Origin: JBFMDN01 sp040753915
GTDB lineage: Bacteria; Desulfobacterota; Desulfomonilia; Desulfomonilales; Desulfomonilaceae
NCBI GenBank assembly: GCA_040753915.1
Contig: JBFMDN010000032.1
Coordinates: forward strand, 1-62,942
Direction: 5' to 3'
DNA: 62,942 nucleotides
The first letter of the stretch is position 1, and each line of letters starts with the position of its first letter. Below the pieces are notes generated by a model. That model saw only the letters and a program-made list of their open reading frames with translations. It did no database searches and was not told the DNA's origin. This document shows positions 51,563-61,309 of this stretch, one piece after another. A program made the position numbers and the translations under genes.

Positions 51563-52517
51563 GGACCTCCTGGAAGGAACAGACGACACAACCTTGTTTT
51601 CGAGGGCCGACGCAGTGAGGAGCGCTTCCTTTGGCAATGAGGTCCACCTGAGAGGGATAGTGGAATTCTCGAACTGCTGCATAAAAGATTGCCTCTACTG
51701 TGGCTTGAGGAAATCGAACCCGACAATCTCCCGGTACCGATTAACCAAGGACGAGATCGTACTCACGGCTTCCCTTGTTCCCGAATTGGGGATCAGGACC
51801 GTAGTCCTGCAATCCGGAGACGATTTCTGGTATGGCAAGAAGTACGTGGGCCAAATTATTCAAGAGATCAAGAGCCTGTATGACGTCGCGATAACGCTGT
51901 CGCTGGGGGACCGCAGGGAGGACGAATACCGGTACTGGAGAGATTGCGGCGCCGACAGATACTTACTGAAAATCGAGACCTTTGGCAAAAAATTGCACGA
52001 AAGGGTCAGGCCTGGCCAAAGATTGGGGCTCCGCCTCGAGAGACTCCTCTTGTTGAAGAATCTTGGATACGAGGTCGGTTCCGGAATAATCGTCGGTCTT
52101 CCCGGAATGGACACGAAGCTCCTCGCTACCGATATTTCAGCCCTGACGGAATTGGAGCTTGATATGATCGCAGTGGGCCCGTTTATTCCGCACCCGGCGA
52201 GCCCGTTGGGAAACGAGCCGGCAGGGGATCTGCTTCTGTCCTTCAGGACACTAGCGATTCTCCGGCTTCTAAATCCCTGGGCCAACATACCCGCGACAAG
52301 TGCTCTTGGTGCACTGGCTGACAACGGAAAGGCGCGCGCTCTGCGGTGCGGTGCCAACGTCGTCATGGTGTCGATTACTCCAGAATCCGTACGGGCGTCC
52401 TACGACATATATCCAGGCAAGAACACTACCCTCTTGCATGCCAGGGAAGAGGTAGCGGCCGCGAAGTCCTTGATTCATGCATGCCAACTCATTCCTTCGC
52501 GGTCAAATGGCTCTTAA
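51534..52517 (+). CDS. hydE: [FeFe] hydrogenase maturation radical SAM enzyme HydE
   Basis: Radical SAM enzyme that acts on the HydG product in building the H-cluster di-iron subsite. The 327-residue protein has the cluster motif CCIKDCLYCG (about residue 44), the LQSGDD motif and the FIPHPASPLG block typical of HydE. The second auxiliary cluster motif seen in some HydE proteins is not apparent. It overlaps aspA by 29 bases and is followed closely by hydF. Confidence 0.95.
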   Translation: MSLMTLSEIRDLLEGTDDTTLFSRADAVRSASFGNEVHLRGIVEFSNCCIKDCLYCGLRKSNPTISRYRLTKDEIVLTASLVPELGIRTVVLQSGDDFWYGKKYVGQIIQEIKSLYDVAITLSLGDRREDEYRYWRDCGADRYLLKIETFGKKLHERVRPGQRLGLRLERLLLLKNLGYEVGSGIIVGLPGMDTKLLATDISALTELELDMIAVGPFIPHPASPLGNEPAGDLLLSFRTLAILRLLNPWANIPATSALGALADNGKARALRCGANVVMVSITPESVRASYDIYPGKNTTLLHAREEVAAAKSLIHACQLIPSRSNGS

Positions 52518-52527
52518 AGGAGGCAGA

Positions 52528-53736
52528 ATGCATATGAATAAAGCTCCCAGAGGCGTCAGGCTTGTCATAGCCATCTTGGGACGACGAAACGCAGGCAAAT
52601 CCTCTCTTATCAATGCAATCATTGGCGAGGAGGTTTCCATAGTATCTGATACCCCTGGAACAACGACGGATCCCGTAGCAAAGCACTACGAGCTGCTGCC
52701 CGTGGGACCCGTGACATTCTACGACACTGCCGGTTTAGATGACGCAGGTGAGCTGGGCAGGATGAGGGTAAGAGCTAGCAGGAAAATCCTCTGGCGTGCT
52801 GACATAGCCGTGGTGGTTGCAGACGAGCGAGGGCTCGCTCAGGCTGAGAAGAGCCTGATAGGAGAAATCGAGGACCTCGACATTCCTGTGCTGGTCGTCT
52901 TCAACAAGATCGACTCAAAGCAGCCGGCTCGCGAGGATATAGAGTATTGCACGCTTCACCACATTGAATTCGTACCTGTCTCCACGAATACGGGAGACGG
53001 GATAGGCGCTCTGCGGGAAGCGCTGATTGCAATAACCCCTCTTGAATTGAAGCGAGAACCTGTTCTTGCCGGTGATCTCATACGAGAAGGGGATACGGTC
53101 GTCTGCGTCGTCCCAATTGACCTTGCGGCTCCCAAAGGACGTCTGATATTGCCACAGGTTCAGGTGTTGCGAGAAATCCTGGATTGCGACGCCACCGGCC
53201 TAATCGTCAAGGAGAGAGAACTGGAGCACGCCATTTCCAACCTCAAACAGAGTCCATCCCTTGTCATTACGGACTCTCAGGTGATACTGAAGGTCGCTGC
53301 CGACGTGCCTGAAAGCATCCCGTTGACCACGTTCTCGACCCTTTTCGCACGCTACAAAGGGGACTTAAACCAGTTGGTCCAAGGCGCCGGAGCAATTGAC
53401 ACGCTGAGAGATGGGGACAGGATCCTTATGGGCGAGGCCTGCTCCCATCACATTCAGGCGGACGACATTGGAAGAGTTAAGCTTCCGCGGTGGATCACGC
53501 AGTACACGGGAAAAGACTTGCACTTCGAGGTATACTCCGGCCACGATTTCCCTGACAATCTGGAGCAATATCGGATTGTTGTGCACTGTGGCGCATGCAT
53601 GCTCAACCGTATGGAGATGATTCGCCGCATAAACGAATGCAAGCGAAGGGGGATCCCAATTACGAACTACGGCATCGCAATATCCAAAGTACAAGGAGTC
53701 CTCGACCGAGTGATAGAACCATTTCGGATTCATTGA
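52528..53736 (+). CDS. hydF: [FeFe] hydrogenase maturation GTPase HydF
   Basis: Scaffold GTPase that carries the di-iron precursor to HydA. The 402-residue protein has GTPase motifs GRRNAGKSS (G1), the threonines of TPGTTTDP (G2), DTAG (G3) and NKID (G4), a dimerisation domain, and the C-terminal cluster ligands in EACSHHIQ and VVHCGACML (CxH ... HCxxC). ATG 52528 follows AAAGGAGGCAGA; ATG 52534 is also possible and 52477 is rejected. It is the last gene of the maturation run, 10 bases after hydE. Confidence 0.95.
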   Translation: MHMNKAPRGVRLVIAILGRRNAGKSSLINAIIGEEVSIVSDTPGTTTDPVAKHYELLPVGPVTFYDTAGLDDAGELGRMRVRASRKILWRADIAVVVADERGLAQAEKSLIGEIEDLDIPVLVVFNKIDSKQPAREDIEYCTLHHIEFVPVSTNTGDGIGALREALIAITPLELKREPVLAGDLIREGDTVVCVVPIDLAAPKGRLILPQVQVLREILDCDATGLIVKERELEHAISNLKQSPSLVITDSQVILKVAADVPESIPLTTFSTLFARYKGDLNQLVQGAGAIDTLRDGDRILMGEACSHHIQADDIGRVKLPRWITQYTGKDLHFEVYSGHDFPDNLEQYRIVVHCGACMLNRMEMIRRINECKRRGIPITNYGIAISKVQGVLDRVIEPFRIH

Positions 53737-53872
53737 CCGTCACGGGAAACCACAGGAAAGCCGTTTCCGTCAAGTTCAAGGAGGTCGGCACGCCTCACGA
53801 AAAGCAGGGAAGTCAGGCCCCAACGAGTCTAGGTAACTGCACCCCGTCTCGTCCGCAGAAGCTGGTTCATTC

Positions 53873-54304
53873 TCAGAGCTCGGACGTACAGTTGGGGCAG
53901 CGGGTGGCCTTCTCCGGAATGCGCGAAAAGCAACGAGGACATTCCTTTGTAGCAGGCCCAGCGGGCTCTTGCTTTTGAGGCATGAAACGATTGACCTGCT
54001 TGATCAAGAGGAACACGGCAAAGGCCACTATGAAGAAAGAAATAACAGTATTCAGAAACAGTCCGTAGTTCAAGGTAGCTGCGCCGGCCACCTTTGCTGC
54101 CTCTACGCTCGGATAATTTCCTCCGCTCAAGTTGATGAAAAGGTTTGAGAAATCAACATTGCCAAGAAGCAGTCCAATCGGCGGCATGATCACGTCATTG
54201 ACGAGCGACGTTACGATCTTGCCGAAAGCCGCTCCTATGATAATGCCCACTGCCATGTCGATCGCGTTGCCTCGGATAGCAAATTGCTTGAACTCGTTCC
54301 ACAT
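53873..54304 (-). CDS. mscL: Large-conductance mechanosensitive channel with zinc-ribbon tail
   Basis: Stretch-gated pressure valve of the inner membrane. The 143-residue protein starts MWNEFKQFAIRGNAIDMAVG, with the MscL TM1 pattern GIIIGAAFGKIV, a periplasmic loop and TM2 FFIVAFAVFLLIK. Residues about 117-143 add CPRC and CPNC (KECPRCFSRIPEKATRCPNC), a zinc-ribbon-like tail not present in E. coli MscL but seen in some relatives. ATG 54304 follows GGGAGGGATACATT. Convergent with hydF. Confidence 0.93.
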   Translation of the reverse strand: MWNEFKQFAIRGNAIDMAVGIIIGAAFGKIVTSLVNDVIMPPIGLLLGNVDFSNLFINLSGGNYPSVEAAKVAGAATLNYGLFLNTVISFFIVAFAVFLLIKQVNRFMPQKQEPAGPATKECPRCFSRIPEKATRCPNCTSEL

Positions 54305-54478
54305 AATGTATCCCTCCCCTTTTGATGTCAGCAATGGTCGGACGAGGGGTCAGGCTTATCTCTTGATCTTCCTGTCATCTCTTAAAGTCCCCTATTCGTT
54401 CTGGACTAAGCCGGTGGCCCATTGACAGACCATCGTCATCATAGATTCGTCAAGAAACAAGACATGACCCCCAGCGTG

Positions 54479-55609
54479 CTACGAGGAGAGCTCCCTGATC
54501 AGGGACTCGAATTGATTGGTTCCTGTAGAGACGAATCTGCCGTCGCCCGCGGGCTCGACGTCTCCGGCAATCTCCATGAGCTCGCAGTGACTGAGAATCT
54601 CGTTGATCCCCATATTGATTCCGAAGCCTTCGAGCAGGCCGGGATCGAAATATTCCCTGGCCAGTTCCTCCGGCCCACGGGGTCGGTCGACCAACAAGTC
54701 AAGAAGATCAGAGCATCGCTTGATATGATGGTCTATAAGCTCGTCGACTCTCTCTGTAGCATCCAACTGATTCCATTGGTCCCGATAGAAGAGCCTGTGT
54801 CCCGGGAGTAGAACCGTACGCCCTTGCTCCGCTGCCAGATCTTTGATCATCTTCAACGACCGTATATAGGCTCTCAAGCCATAGATCTGCTGCGCCTCGA
54901 CGTACTCGCTGTCGAGCATGCCTCTGGTCAGCTCGAAGAACTGTTCCCTGGTAGGATGTGGCGTAATGTCCGGCAGGATGGTATCGCCTACCAGGAGCGC
55001 CTCATCGTCCACCACTATGGCGAAAGCGTCCGGGGAGTGGCCTGGGGCATGAAATAGTCTAATTCCGCTATCGAACGGATACTGTGAGTCCCCGATCGGA
55101 TAGGCTGTCAATTCCTTTCGCTCTCGGTGATATTCCGGGCAGAACTTGTTCGCAAACCACGCGGGCATGGGGCAATGCCAGCATGATGCCGGCATATCCA
55201 GCTTGTCCCGAGCTGGTGCCTTCGAGCGATCCACCCGATTCAGCATGCCGTATATTCTATGAGCGTACACCTGAGCACGAAGGTGTCCGTTCAGCTCAAA
55301 CAAGCCGCCATCGTGATCCTCATGGCCGTGCGAAACCACGACGGCAGTCAAGTCTCCAGGGGCAAAGCCCGCTGTCTCGATCATCTCCAAGAGGTGCTTG
55401 CCCGTGCCTCTGCGGCCTGCATCGACGAGAACGAGCCGGTCGCCCGTAACCAGATAATTCCAGGTGGGCCCCACGTCCCAGGCCCCCCCATAGACGTTTT
55501 TGGTGGCACAGCCAAATATACGGCGACCCGAGGACAGCTCGATTCGCACGATCATGCCGTTGCCGTTTTCATCTCCATACTGGATTATCTCTGGATTCGA
55601 CTGGCTCAT
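54479..55609 (-). CDS. Metallo-beta-lactamase-fold hydrolase
   Basis: A 376-residue protein with the metal-binding motif SHGHEDHDG (about residues 93-101), further ligands in APGHSPD, VGDTI and LLPGH, and a C-terminal helical domain (about 270-376) like that of MBL proteins with an added winged-helix-like part (RPRGPEELAREYFDPGLL). A CWHCPMPAWFANKFCP segment (about 143-158) adds three cysteines. The substrate is not evident. ATG 55609 follows AAAGGCGGACAT; the in-frame extension to 55765 is rejected. The gene is downstream of and on the same strand as mscL, but separated by 174 bases. Confidence 0.87.
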   Translation of the reverse strand: MSQSNPEIIQYGDENGNGMIVRIELSSGRRIFGCATKNVYGGAWDVGPTWNYLVTGDRLVLVDAGRRGTGKHLLEMIETAGFAPGDLTAVVVSHGHEDHDGGLFELNGHLRAQVYAHRIYGMLNRVDRSKAPARDKLDMPASCWHCPMPAWFANKFCPEYHRERKELTAYPIGDSQYPFDSGIRLFHAPGHSPDAFAIVVDDEALLVGDTILPDITPHPTREQFFELTRGMLDSEYVEAQQIYGLRAYIRSLKMIKDLAAEQGRTVLLPGHRLFYRDQWNQLDATERVDELIDHHIKRCSDLLDLLVDRPRGPEELAREYFDPGLLEGFGINMGINEILSHCELMEIAGDVEPAGDGRFVSTGTNQFESLIRELSS

Positions 55610-56538
55610 ATGTCCGCCTTTATTCACCCGCCGAGGCTTGGCAGATCGTTCACGGACCTGCGGCTTCGGTGTCGATGGTGGAATTGTCACTCTCAATGAG
55701 CCACTTGAGCTTACCGCACCCTCTGCCGCCCGGTCAATGTCAACATGGACTATAGTGGAGCGCATTAAGAACAGGTCGGAACCTCGTTACAAACCGAGTT
55801 ATCAACGACAGCGTGAAAGTAACGGCCGCGCTCCACTATCGTGTTGGCCATAAGCCAGGAGCCCCCCAGGCGCGGACAGGAAATCTCAACCTCTATTATG
55901 AACACATGTGGACCGAAGGCTCATTGGCTTTCAACCGCAATGAATGCAACGCATATTCAATGCGTGGCGGTATATACAGTGCTTGCCAAAAGTGCTGTCG
56001 GCTTCAAAAGCGTAGAGGGCAGTTATGAGAGGATCGCAGAGTGGTGAGACGGGCGTCTCGCCCGTCAGTGTTGAGGAGAAGAAACGGAAATTATTATCGG
56101 CAAGGGCTCTAAGACGTCTGACCCTCGAACTCGTTGCGTTAAGACCCTAGCCATGATATTATAATTATTGTCTATCTCGACACTGAGCGTTGCCAACTGA
56201 GAAAAGCATGGCCGATCGGAGGAGCGGACGAGTATGTCACCAATAAGCGCAATGGGTGCGAATTTGTGAGCACTCGAGGACAAAGTTTTCTGCTCCCAAT
56301 GGTGGGCTAGCAGAGAAATGCGCCTGGGTGTCGCGCTTTTTTATGGTTAAAAGGCGACCAGCGCCATAACCGACTGATTTTCTTTAACCAGTTTCGCAGG
56401 CTGGGCAGATTTGCCGCGCAAACGCGCTGCACCCAATGCGCCTGGGTCTGTGTTGTGAGAAATCCCTCCCAAGTGCCGATTTTGTCAATCGGGGGAGCAG
56501 ACAAGAAGGGCTCTGTTGTGCAATTGAAAGGAGCCGAC
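55610..56538. other. Intergenic, no supported gene
   Basis: More than 900 bases without a gene I can defend. It contains GAGACGGGCGTCTCGCCCGTC (about 56048-56067), GCGCCTGGGTGTCGCGC at about 56320-56335, and two copies of an AATGCGCCTGGGT block at about 56317 and 56435. TATAAT at 56160-56165 is AT-rich promoter-like but its -35 is poor. The ribosome-binding site AAAGGAGCCGAC for the next gene is at the end. Confidence 0.45.
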
Positions 56539-59500
56539 ATGGGCGAGCAAGACCGGCAGGAGCTCGAGAGCTTGATGCGGGAGCTGAGGGAAGCTCGCAA
56601 GCGCAATAGCGAGCTAGAATCGATGCTGGAAGAGGCCAGAGCCAGGGAAAAAATCCTCCTAGAGAGCGAAGAAGACTACCGGTCGCTGTTTAGCGATTCT
56701 CGAGACGCAATACTTGTTGTCACGCGCGACGGAATCATCCTGAAGTGTAACCGCTCTTTCCTGGAGCTTTCTGGTTACTCGGCCGATGAGGCGCTGGGAA
56801 CGAATGTGCTGAGCCTCTATGCGGATCCTTCCGATCGTCCTAGGTTTCAGCGGGAAATTGAAAACAAGGGCTACGTGAAAGATTTTCCCTGGACGATGAT
56901 CGACAAACAGGGTGTTCGGAAGCATTGCCTGTTCTCGTCTTCGTTGCGGAAAGACAGTAACGGAGCTGTCATCGGCTATCAGAGCATAATCAGGGATATT
57001 ACGGAGAGCCTGGCGGCTCAGAGGCGTCTCGAAGAAGCGGACGAGTTTAATCAGAAGATACTGACCGGGTCTCCGGTGGGTGTCCTAACCTATGATGCTG
57101 ACGGTCAGTGCACGTCAGCTAACGTAGCGGCAGCCGAGATTGTGGGAGCACCGCTGGAGGAAGTCCTGAAGCAGAATTTCCGGACCACAGAGTCCTGGAA
57201 AAAATCAGGCCTTGCTGAAGATGCGGAGGATGTTCTGAAGACCGGAGCTGAAAGACGGCGTGAAATTCAGATCACGACCGGCTGTGGCAAAAACATTTGG
57301 CTGGATTGCCGGCTTTGTCGATTCTCGTCCCACTGCAAACCTCAATTGCTTATGATTCTTAACGATATTACTGACCTAAAACTTGCTGAAGATCACCTTG
57401 CAAAACAAAACGAGTTTCTCAACACTGTTTTGGAGGCCCTATCGCATCCATTCTACGTGTTGGACGCTGAGGATCATTCGGTACTCATGGCCAATTCCGC
57501 GGCTCTAAAGGGAGTGTCGATCGAAGGTCTGACATGCCATGGTCTTACCCATGAAAGGCTTTCGCCATGCAATGGCTTGGACCATCCGTGTCCAATTGAT
57601 GAGGTAAAGAGAACGAAGAAACCGGTCACGTGTGAGCACGTTCATTTCGACAGCAATGGTGGGCTTCGGAATTTTGAGATTCACGCGCACCCTATGTTTG
57701 ATGCGAAAGGAGAGGTCACGCGAATTATCGAATATGCCTTTGACATTACCGACCGGCTCCGAACGCTGGATGCGCTGAAAGACTCGGAGGCTCGTTACAG
57801 GTCCGTTGTCGAGAACGCCGTCAAGGGGATTTACCGATCGACGCGAGAGGGGCGCTTCATTTCTGCCAATCCTTCAATGGCAAGAATTTTGGGGTATGAG
57901 TCCGTTCCGGATCTGTTGGAGAGCGTGACGGACCTTCAGAATCAGCTCTACGCGGACCCGGAAGCCCGGCCCGAGTTTCTCCGTATCATGGATAAACAGG
58001 GGACTGTAAAGGACTTCGAGGCACGTTGGTACCGGAAAGATGGCTCAGAGGTATGGATAAATCTCAATTCACGGGTAGTTCGTGATGAAGAAGGCAATTT
58101 CATGTATTTTGAAGGCATGTGCGAGGATATCACGGAGCGAAAGCTTGCCCAACAGCGCCTCGAAAATGCCTTGGAGTTTCAGTCACAGCTCCTGAATACG
58201 GCCGCAACGGCAATTTTTACCGTAGATGCTGTTCGGAAAGTTACGTCGGTCAATGAAGAGTTTTGTCGCCTTACGGGGTTTGCCCCGGCGGATGTCCTGG
58301 GAAGAGCGTGCACCACCTTTTGCGGTGAACCATGCACCGAGTACTGTAGCCTTTTCGATCCGTCTCGACGGGAGAAAATTCTTCGCAAACAGGTAAAGGT
58401 TCGGACGAAGGATGCAAAGCTGCTTACCGTTCTCAAGAATGCCAACCTCGTTTACGACGATAACGGCTTTGTGACCGGAGCCATTGAATCCTTTGTGAAC
58501 GTGACCGAGCTGATCGAGGTTTCTGAGCTTGCTTCCCTGGAAGCCGGAAAGCTCAGAGCCATGATAGAGGGGATGGAGGAAGGGGTCGTCGTTGCCGATG
58601 CTGACGGCATGATCACCGAGGTGAATAGGTGGTTTCTCGACAAGGTAGGTCTCAAGCGGCAGGACGTGATCAAAAAGGACATGTGGAGCTTTCATCCTCA
58701 AACCGAAAGAACCCAAGCAGTAAGAGATCTGGTGGCCGCGTACAAGCAAGGCAAAACACGAGAGCTGCGAGAAATAACGCGAGAGCTGCTTGGTATGTAC
58801 GTGTCTCTACGTGTTCAGCCCATATTCGAGGGGAGCGATTTCAAAGGGGTCATTCTCAACGTAATCGATGTGTCGGATTTGGTGGAGGCACGGTCAGTGG
58901 CAGAACGAGCCAGCAAATCGAAGAGCGAGTTTCTGGCCAACATGAGTCACGAAATACGTACCCCTATAAACGGCATTGTGGGAATGACGGAGCTCGCTCT
59001 GAACACCGAGTTGACCGCAGAACAGAGAGACTATCTCGACACGCTAAAGATTTCGGCCAATGCGCTCCTGAAACTGATTCAGGACATACTCGATTTTTCA
59101 AAAATCGAGGCCGGAAAACTCGACCTGATTCACACAAGCTTCAGCCTTCGCGATTCTTTGGCCGACACAATGACCATGCTCGCTGCCCAGGCCCACAGCA
59201 AGGGCCTGGAGCTGGCCTACGATGTTCCCTTTGACATTCCTGATGCCCTCATAGGCGACCCCGGCCGGCTCAGGCAGATTATGGTGAATCTGGTGGGAAA
59301 TGCCATCAAGTTTACCCAAGAGGGAGAGGTTGCCGTTACGGTAGCGATGGAATCGAAGAACAATAATCATGCCGTACTGCACTTCACGGTAAACGATACG
59401 GGAATTGGAATCCCGCCCGAGAAACAGGACTTGATCTTTGAAGCATTTGAGCAGGCGGATGGGTCCACTACAAGGAAATACGGTGGCACCGGCCTTGGTC

Positions 59501-60843
59501 TTGCCATCTCTCGACAGCTTGCGAGGATGATGGGAGGCCATGTGTGGGTTGAAAGCGAGCCCGATAAGGGGAGCAGGTTTCACTTCACGGTATCATTTGA
59601 GCTCCAGCCAACCTCGCCAGGGATGCGGACATCGAAACAGGCAAGACATCTTGAAGGCGTTTCCGTGCTGGTAGTGGACGACAATCGCACAAATCTAACT
59701 ATCTTGGAAAAAACCCTCCTTTATTGGAAGATGAAGCCCACTGTCGTCGCCAGTGCCCGCGAGGCGCTGGAAGCCTTGGAGCACGCCCACAAGCTCGGAA
59801 ACCCATTCCGTTTGATGCTGACCGATTGCCTGATGCCGGAAATGGATGGCTTTCAACTGATAGACGAAATAAATAAGCATCCTGAGATCTCGGCGCCGCG
59901 GATCATCATGCTGACATCGGCCGGCGAGCGGGGCGACGTCTCCAGGTGTCGGGAGCTGGGAGCTGCAGCATATCTTCTCAAGCCAGTTAGCCAGTCCGAC
60001 CTTTTTGACACCATAAGTAGGGCGCTGCAATTCCCGTGGAGCACCCGAGAGAGCAGCAGACCTGCTGCGCGCAAATCCATTCCGGAGAGCAAGAGAAGCC
60101 TTCGGATACTTCTCGCGGAAGACAATCTGGTCAATCAAAAGCTGGCTACCAAGATTCTCCAAAAAATGGGACACATCGTTACGGTTGTGGAAGACGGCAA
60201 GAAGGCTGTGGAGACATTAGGCCAGGGGACTTTCGATCTCGTGATGATGGATGTACAAATGCCGGTAATGAATGGATTCGAGGCCACGCAGATGATAAGA
60301 GCTCAGGAAAAGCACTCCGGCAAGCACATCCCAATTGTGGCAATGACAGCTCACGCAATGAAAGGCGACCGGGAAAGGTGCCTTGAAGCTGGCATGGACG
60401 GATACGTTTCTAAGCCCATCGATCTGCAGGATCTGTATGACGCCATTGAAGGTCTTATTCCGGGTAGCAACGAAGGGGAGAAGGAAGTGTCTTGCGAAGA
60501 GCCGAGAGCCGAGCTTGTCGATCGAGAAGCCCTCCTCGATAGGGTTGCGGGAGATATGGATCTGCTCCGGGACGTGGTCGATCTCTTCATGGACGATAGC
60601 AAGCGGCTTCTCGACAGAATCAGCGAAGCGGTCACGAAAAAAGACGCTGACGAGCTGGAAAGAGCCGCTCACGCCCTGAAAGGATCCGTCCTGAATTTCG
60701 AGGCAAGAACAGTTGCTGACATTGCTCTAAATCTTGAAACGATGGGGCGGAACCGTGATCTGACTCGGGCTGAAAGTGAGGTAGCTGAGCTGGAGAAACA
60801 GATACGAGCACTGAGGGCCGAGCTCAAAGGAATCACCGGGTGA
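56539..60843 (+). CDS. Hybrid sensor histidine kinase with six PAS domains, two receivers and HPt
   Basis: A 1434-residue soluble phosphorelay protein. Coiled-coil 1-35; PAS domains at about 37-160, 165-280, 288-415, 417-555, 557-680 and 682-800; HisKA with the phosphoacceptor His in MSHEIRTPINGI (about 835); HATPase about 890-1030 with NLVGNAIKF, NDTGIGI, FEQADGSTTRKYGGTGLGL; receivers at about 1040-1165 (Asp in LTDCLMPEMDG) and 1185-1310 (Asp in MMDVQMPVMNG); HPt at about 1335-1425 with His in AAHALKGSV. The third PAS (CHGLTH, PCNGLDHPCP) and fifth PAS (CTTFCGEPCTEYC) are cysteine-rich, suggesting metal or redox sensing. No membrane segment. It stands alone; target unknown. ATG 56539 is chosen by AAAGGAGCCGAC. 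Confidence 0.94.
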   Translation: MGEQDRQELESLMRELREARKRNSELESMLEEARAREKILLESEEDYRSLFSDSRDAILVVTRDGIILKCNRSFLELSGYSADEALGTNVLSLYADPSDRPRFQREIENKGYVKDFPWTMIDKQGVRKHCLFSSSLRKDSNGAVIGYQSIIRDITESLAAQRRLEEADEFNQKILTGSPVGVLTYDADGQCTSANVAAAEIVGAPLEEVLKQNFRTTESWKKSGLAEDAEDVLKTGAERRREIQITTGCGKNIWLDCRLCRFSSHCKPQLLMILNDITDLKLAEDHLAKQNEFLNTVLEALSHPFYVLDAEDHSVLMANSAALKGVSIEGLTCHGLTHERLSPCNGLDHPCPIDEVKRTKKPVTCEHVHFDSNGGLRNFEIHAHPMFDAKGEVTRIIEYAFDITDRLRTLDALKDSEARYRSVVENAVKGIYRSTREGRFISANPSMARILGYESVPDLLESVTDLQNQLYADPEARPEFLRIMDKQGTVKDFEARWYRKDGSEVWINLNSRVVRDEEGNFMYFEGMCEDITERKLAQQRLENALEFQSQLLNTAATAIFTVDAVRKVTSVNEEFCRLTGFAPADVLGRACTTFCGEPCTEYCSLFDPSRREKILRKQVKVRTKDAKLLTVLKNANLVYDDNGFVTGAIESFVNVTELIEVSELASLEAGKLRAMIEGMEEGVVVADADGMITEVNRWFLDKVGLKRQDVIKKDMWSFHPQTERTQAVRDLVAAYKQGKTRELREITRELLGMYVSLRVQPIFEGSDFKGVILNVIDVSDLVEARSVAERASKSKSEFLANMSHEIRTPINGIVGMTELALNTELTAEQRDYLDTLKISANALLKLIQDILDFSKIEAGKLDLIHTSFSLRDSLADTMTMLAAQAHSKGLELAYDVPFDIPDALIGDPGRLRQIMVNLVGNAIKFTQEGEVAVTVAMESKNNNHAVLHFTVNDTGIGIPPEKQDLIFEAFEQADGSTTRKYGGTGLGLAISRQLARMMGGHVWVESEPDKGSRFHFTVSFELQPTSPGMRTSKQARHLEGVSVLVVDDNRTNLTILEKTLLYWKMKPTVVASAREALEALEHAHKLGNPFRLMLTDCLMPEMDGFQLIDEINKHPEISAPRIIMLTSAGERGDVSRCRELGAAAYLLKPVSQSDLFDTISRALQFPWSTRESSRPAARKSIPESKRSLRILLAEDNLVNQKLATKILQKMGHIVTVVEDGKKAVETLGQGTFDLVMMDVQMPVMNGFEATQMIRAQEKHSGKHIPIVAMTAHAMKGDRERCLEAGMDGYVSKPIDLQDLYDAIEGLIPGSNEGEKEVSCEEPRAELVDREALLDRVAGDMDLLRDVVDLFMDDSKRLLDRISEAVTKKDADELERAAHALKGSVLNFEARTVADIALNLETMGRNRDLTRAESEVAELEKQIRALRAELKGITG

Positions 60844-60888
60844 CGGGGTCTCCTGACCCGAGCATGGTGGCTTCATTTCACCGCACAA

Positions 60889-61250
60889 TGTAGTGCAGGC
60901 TTTTAGCCTGCATCTCAAGAAATGGCAGCCTGAAAGGCTACCCTACATGTGGGGTGATGTGGCAGGCATGTAGTGCAGGCTTTTAGCCTGCATCTTAAGA
61001 AATGGCAGCCTGAAAGGCTACCCTACATGTGGGGTGATGTGGCAGGCATGTAGTGCAGGCTTTTAGCCTGCATCTCAAGAAATGGCAGCCTGGAAAGGCT
61101 ACCCTACATGTGGGGGGATGTGGCAGGCATGTAGTGCAGGCTTTTAGCCTGCATCTTAAGAAATGGCAGCCTGGAAAGGCTACCCTACATGTGGGGGGAT
61201 GTGGCAGGCATGTAGTGCAGGCTTTTAGCCTGCATCTCAAGAAATGGCAG
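60889..61250 (+). repeat. Tandem repeat of 80/81 bp, four and a half copies
   Basis: Four full units and a partial fifth start near 60890, 60970, 61050, 61131 and 61212 (periods 80, 80, 81, 81). Each unit holds the perfect hairpin GCAGGCTTTTAGCCTGC and a second stem AGCCTGAAAGGCT, then CCCTACATGTGGGG. The last three units read an open frame with a 27-codon period, but this follows from the 81-base length rather than from gene features. Not a CRISPR: the repeats are directly adjacent. Confidence 0.92.
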
Positions 61251-61309
61251 TCCGAGGTGGCGCGACACCACCCCACATGGGGGCAGTCGTTCAACAAATG
61301 CCCTCGGGT

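Noticed and set aside
60889..61250. CRISPR array
   Set aside because: Units are directly adjacent and near-identical over the full 80 bases, with no unique spacers and no cas genes.
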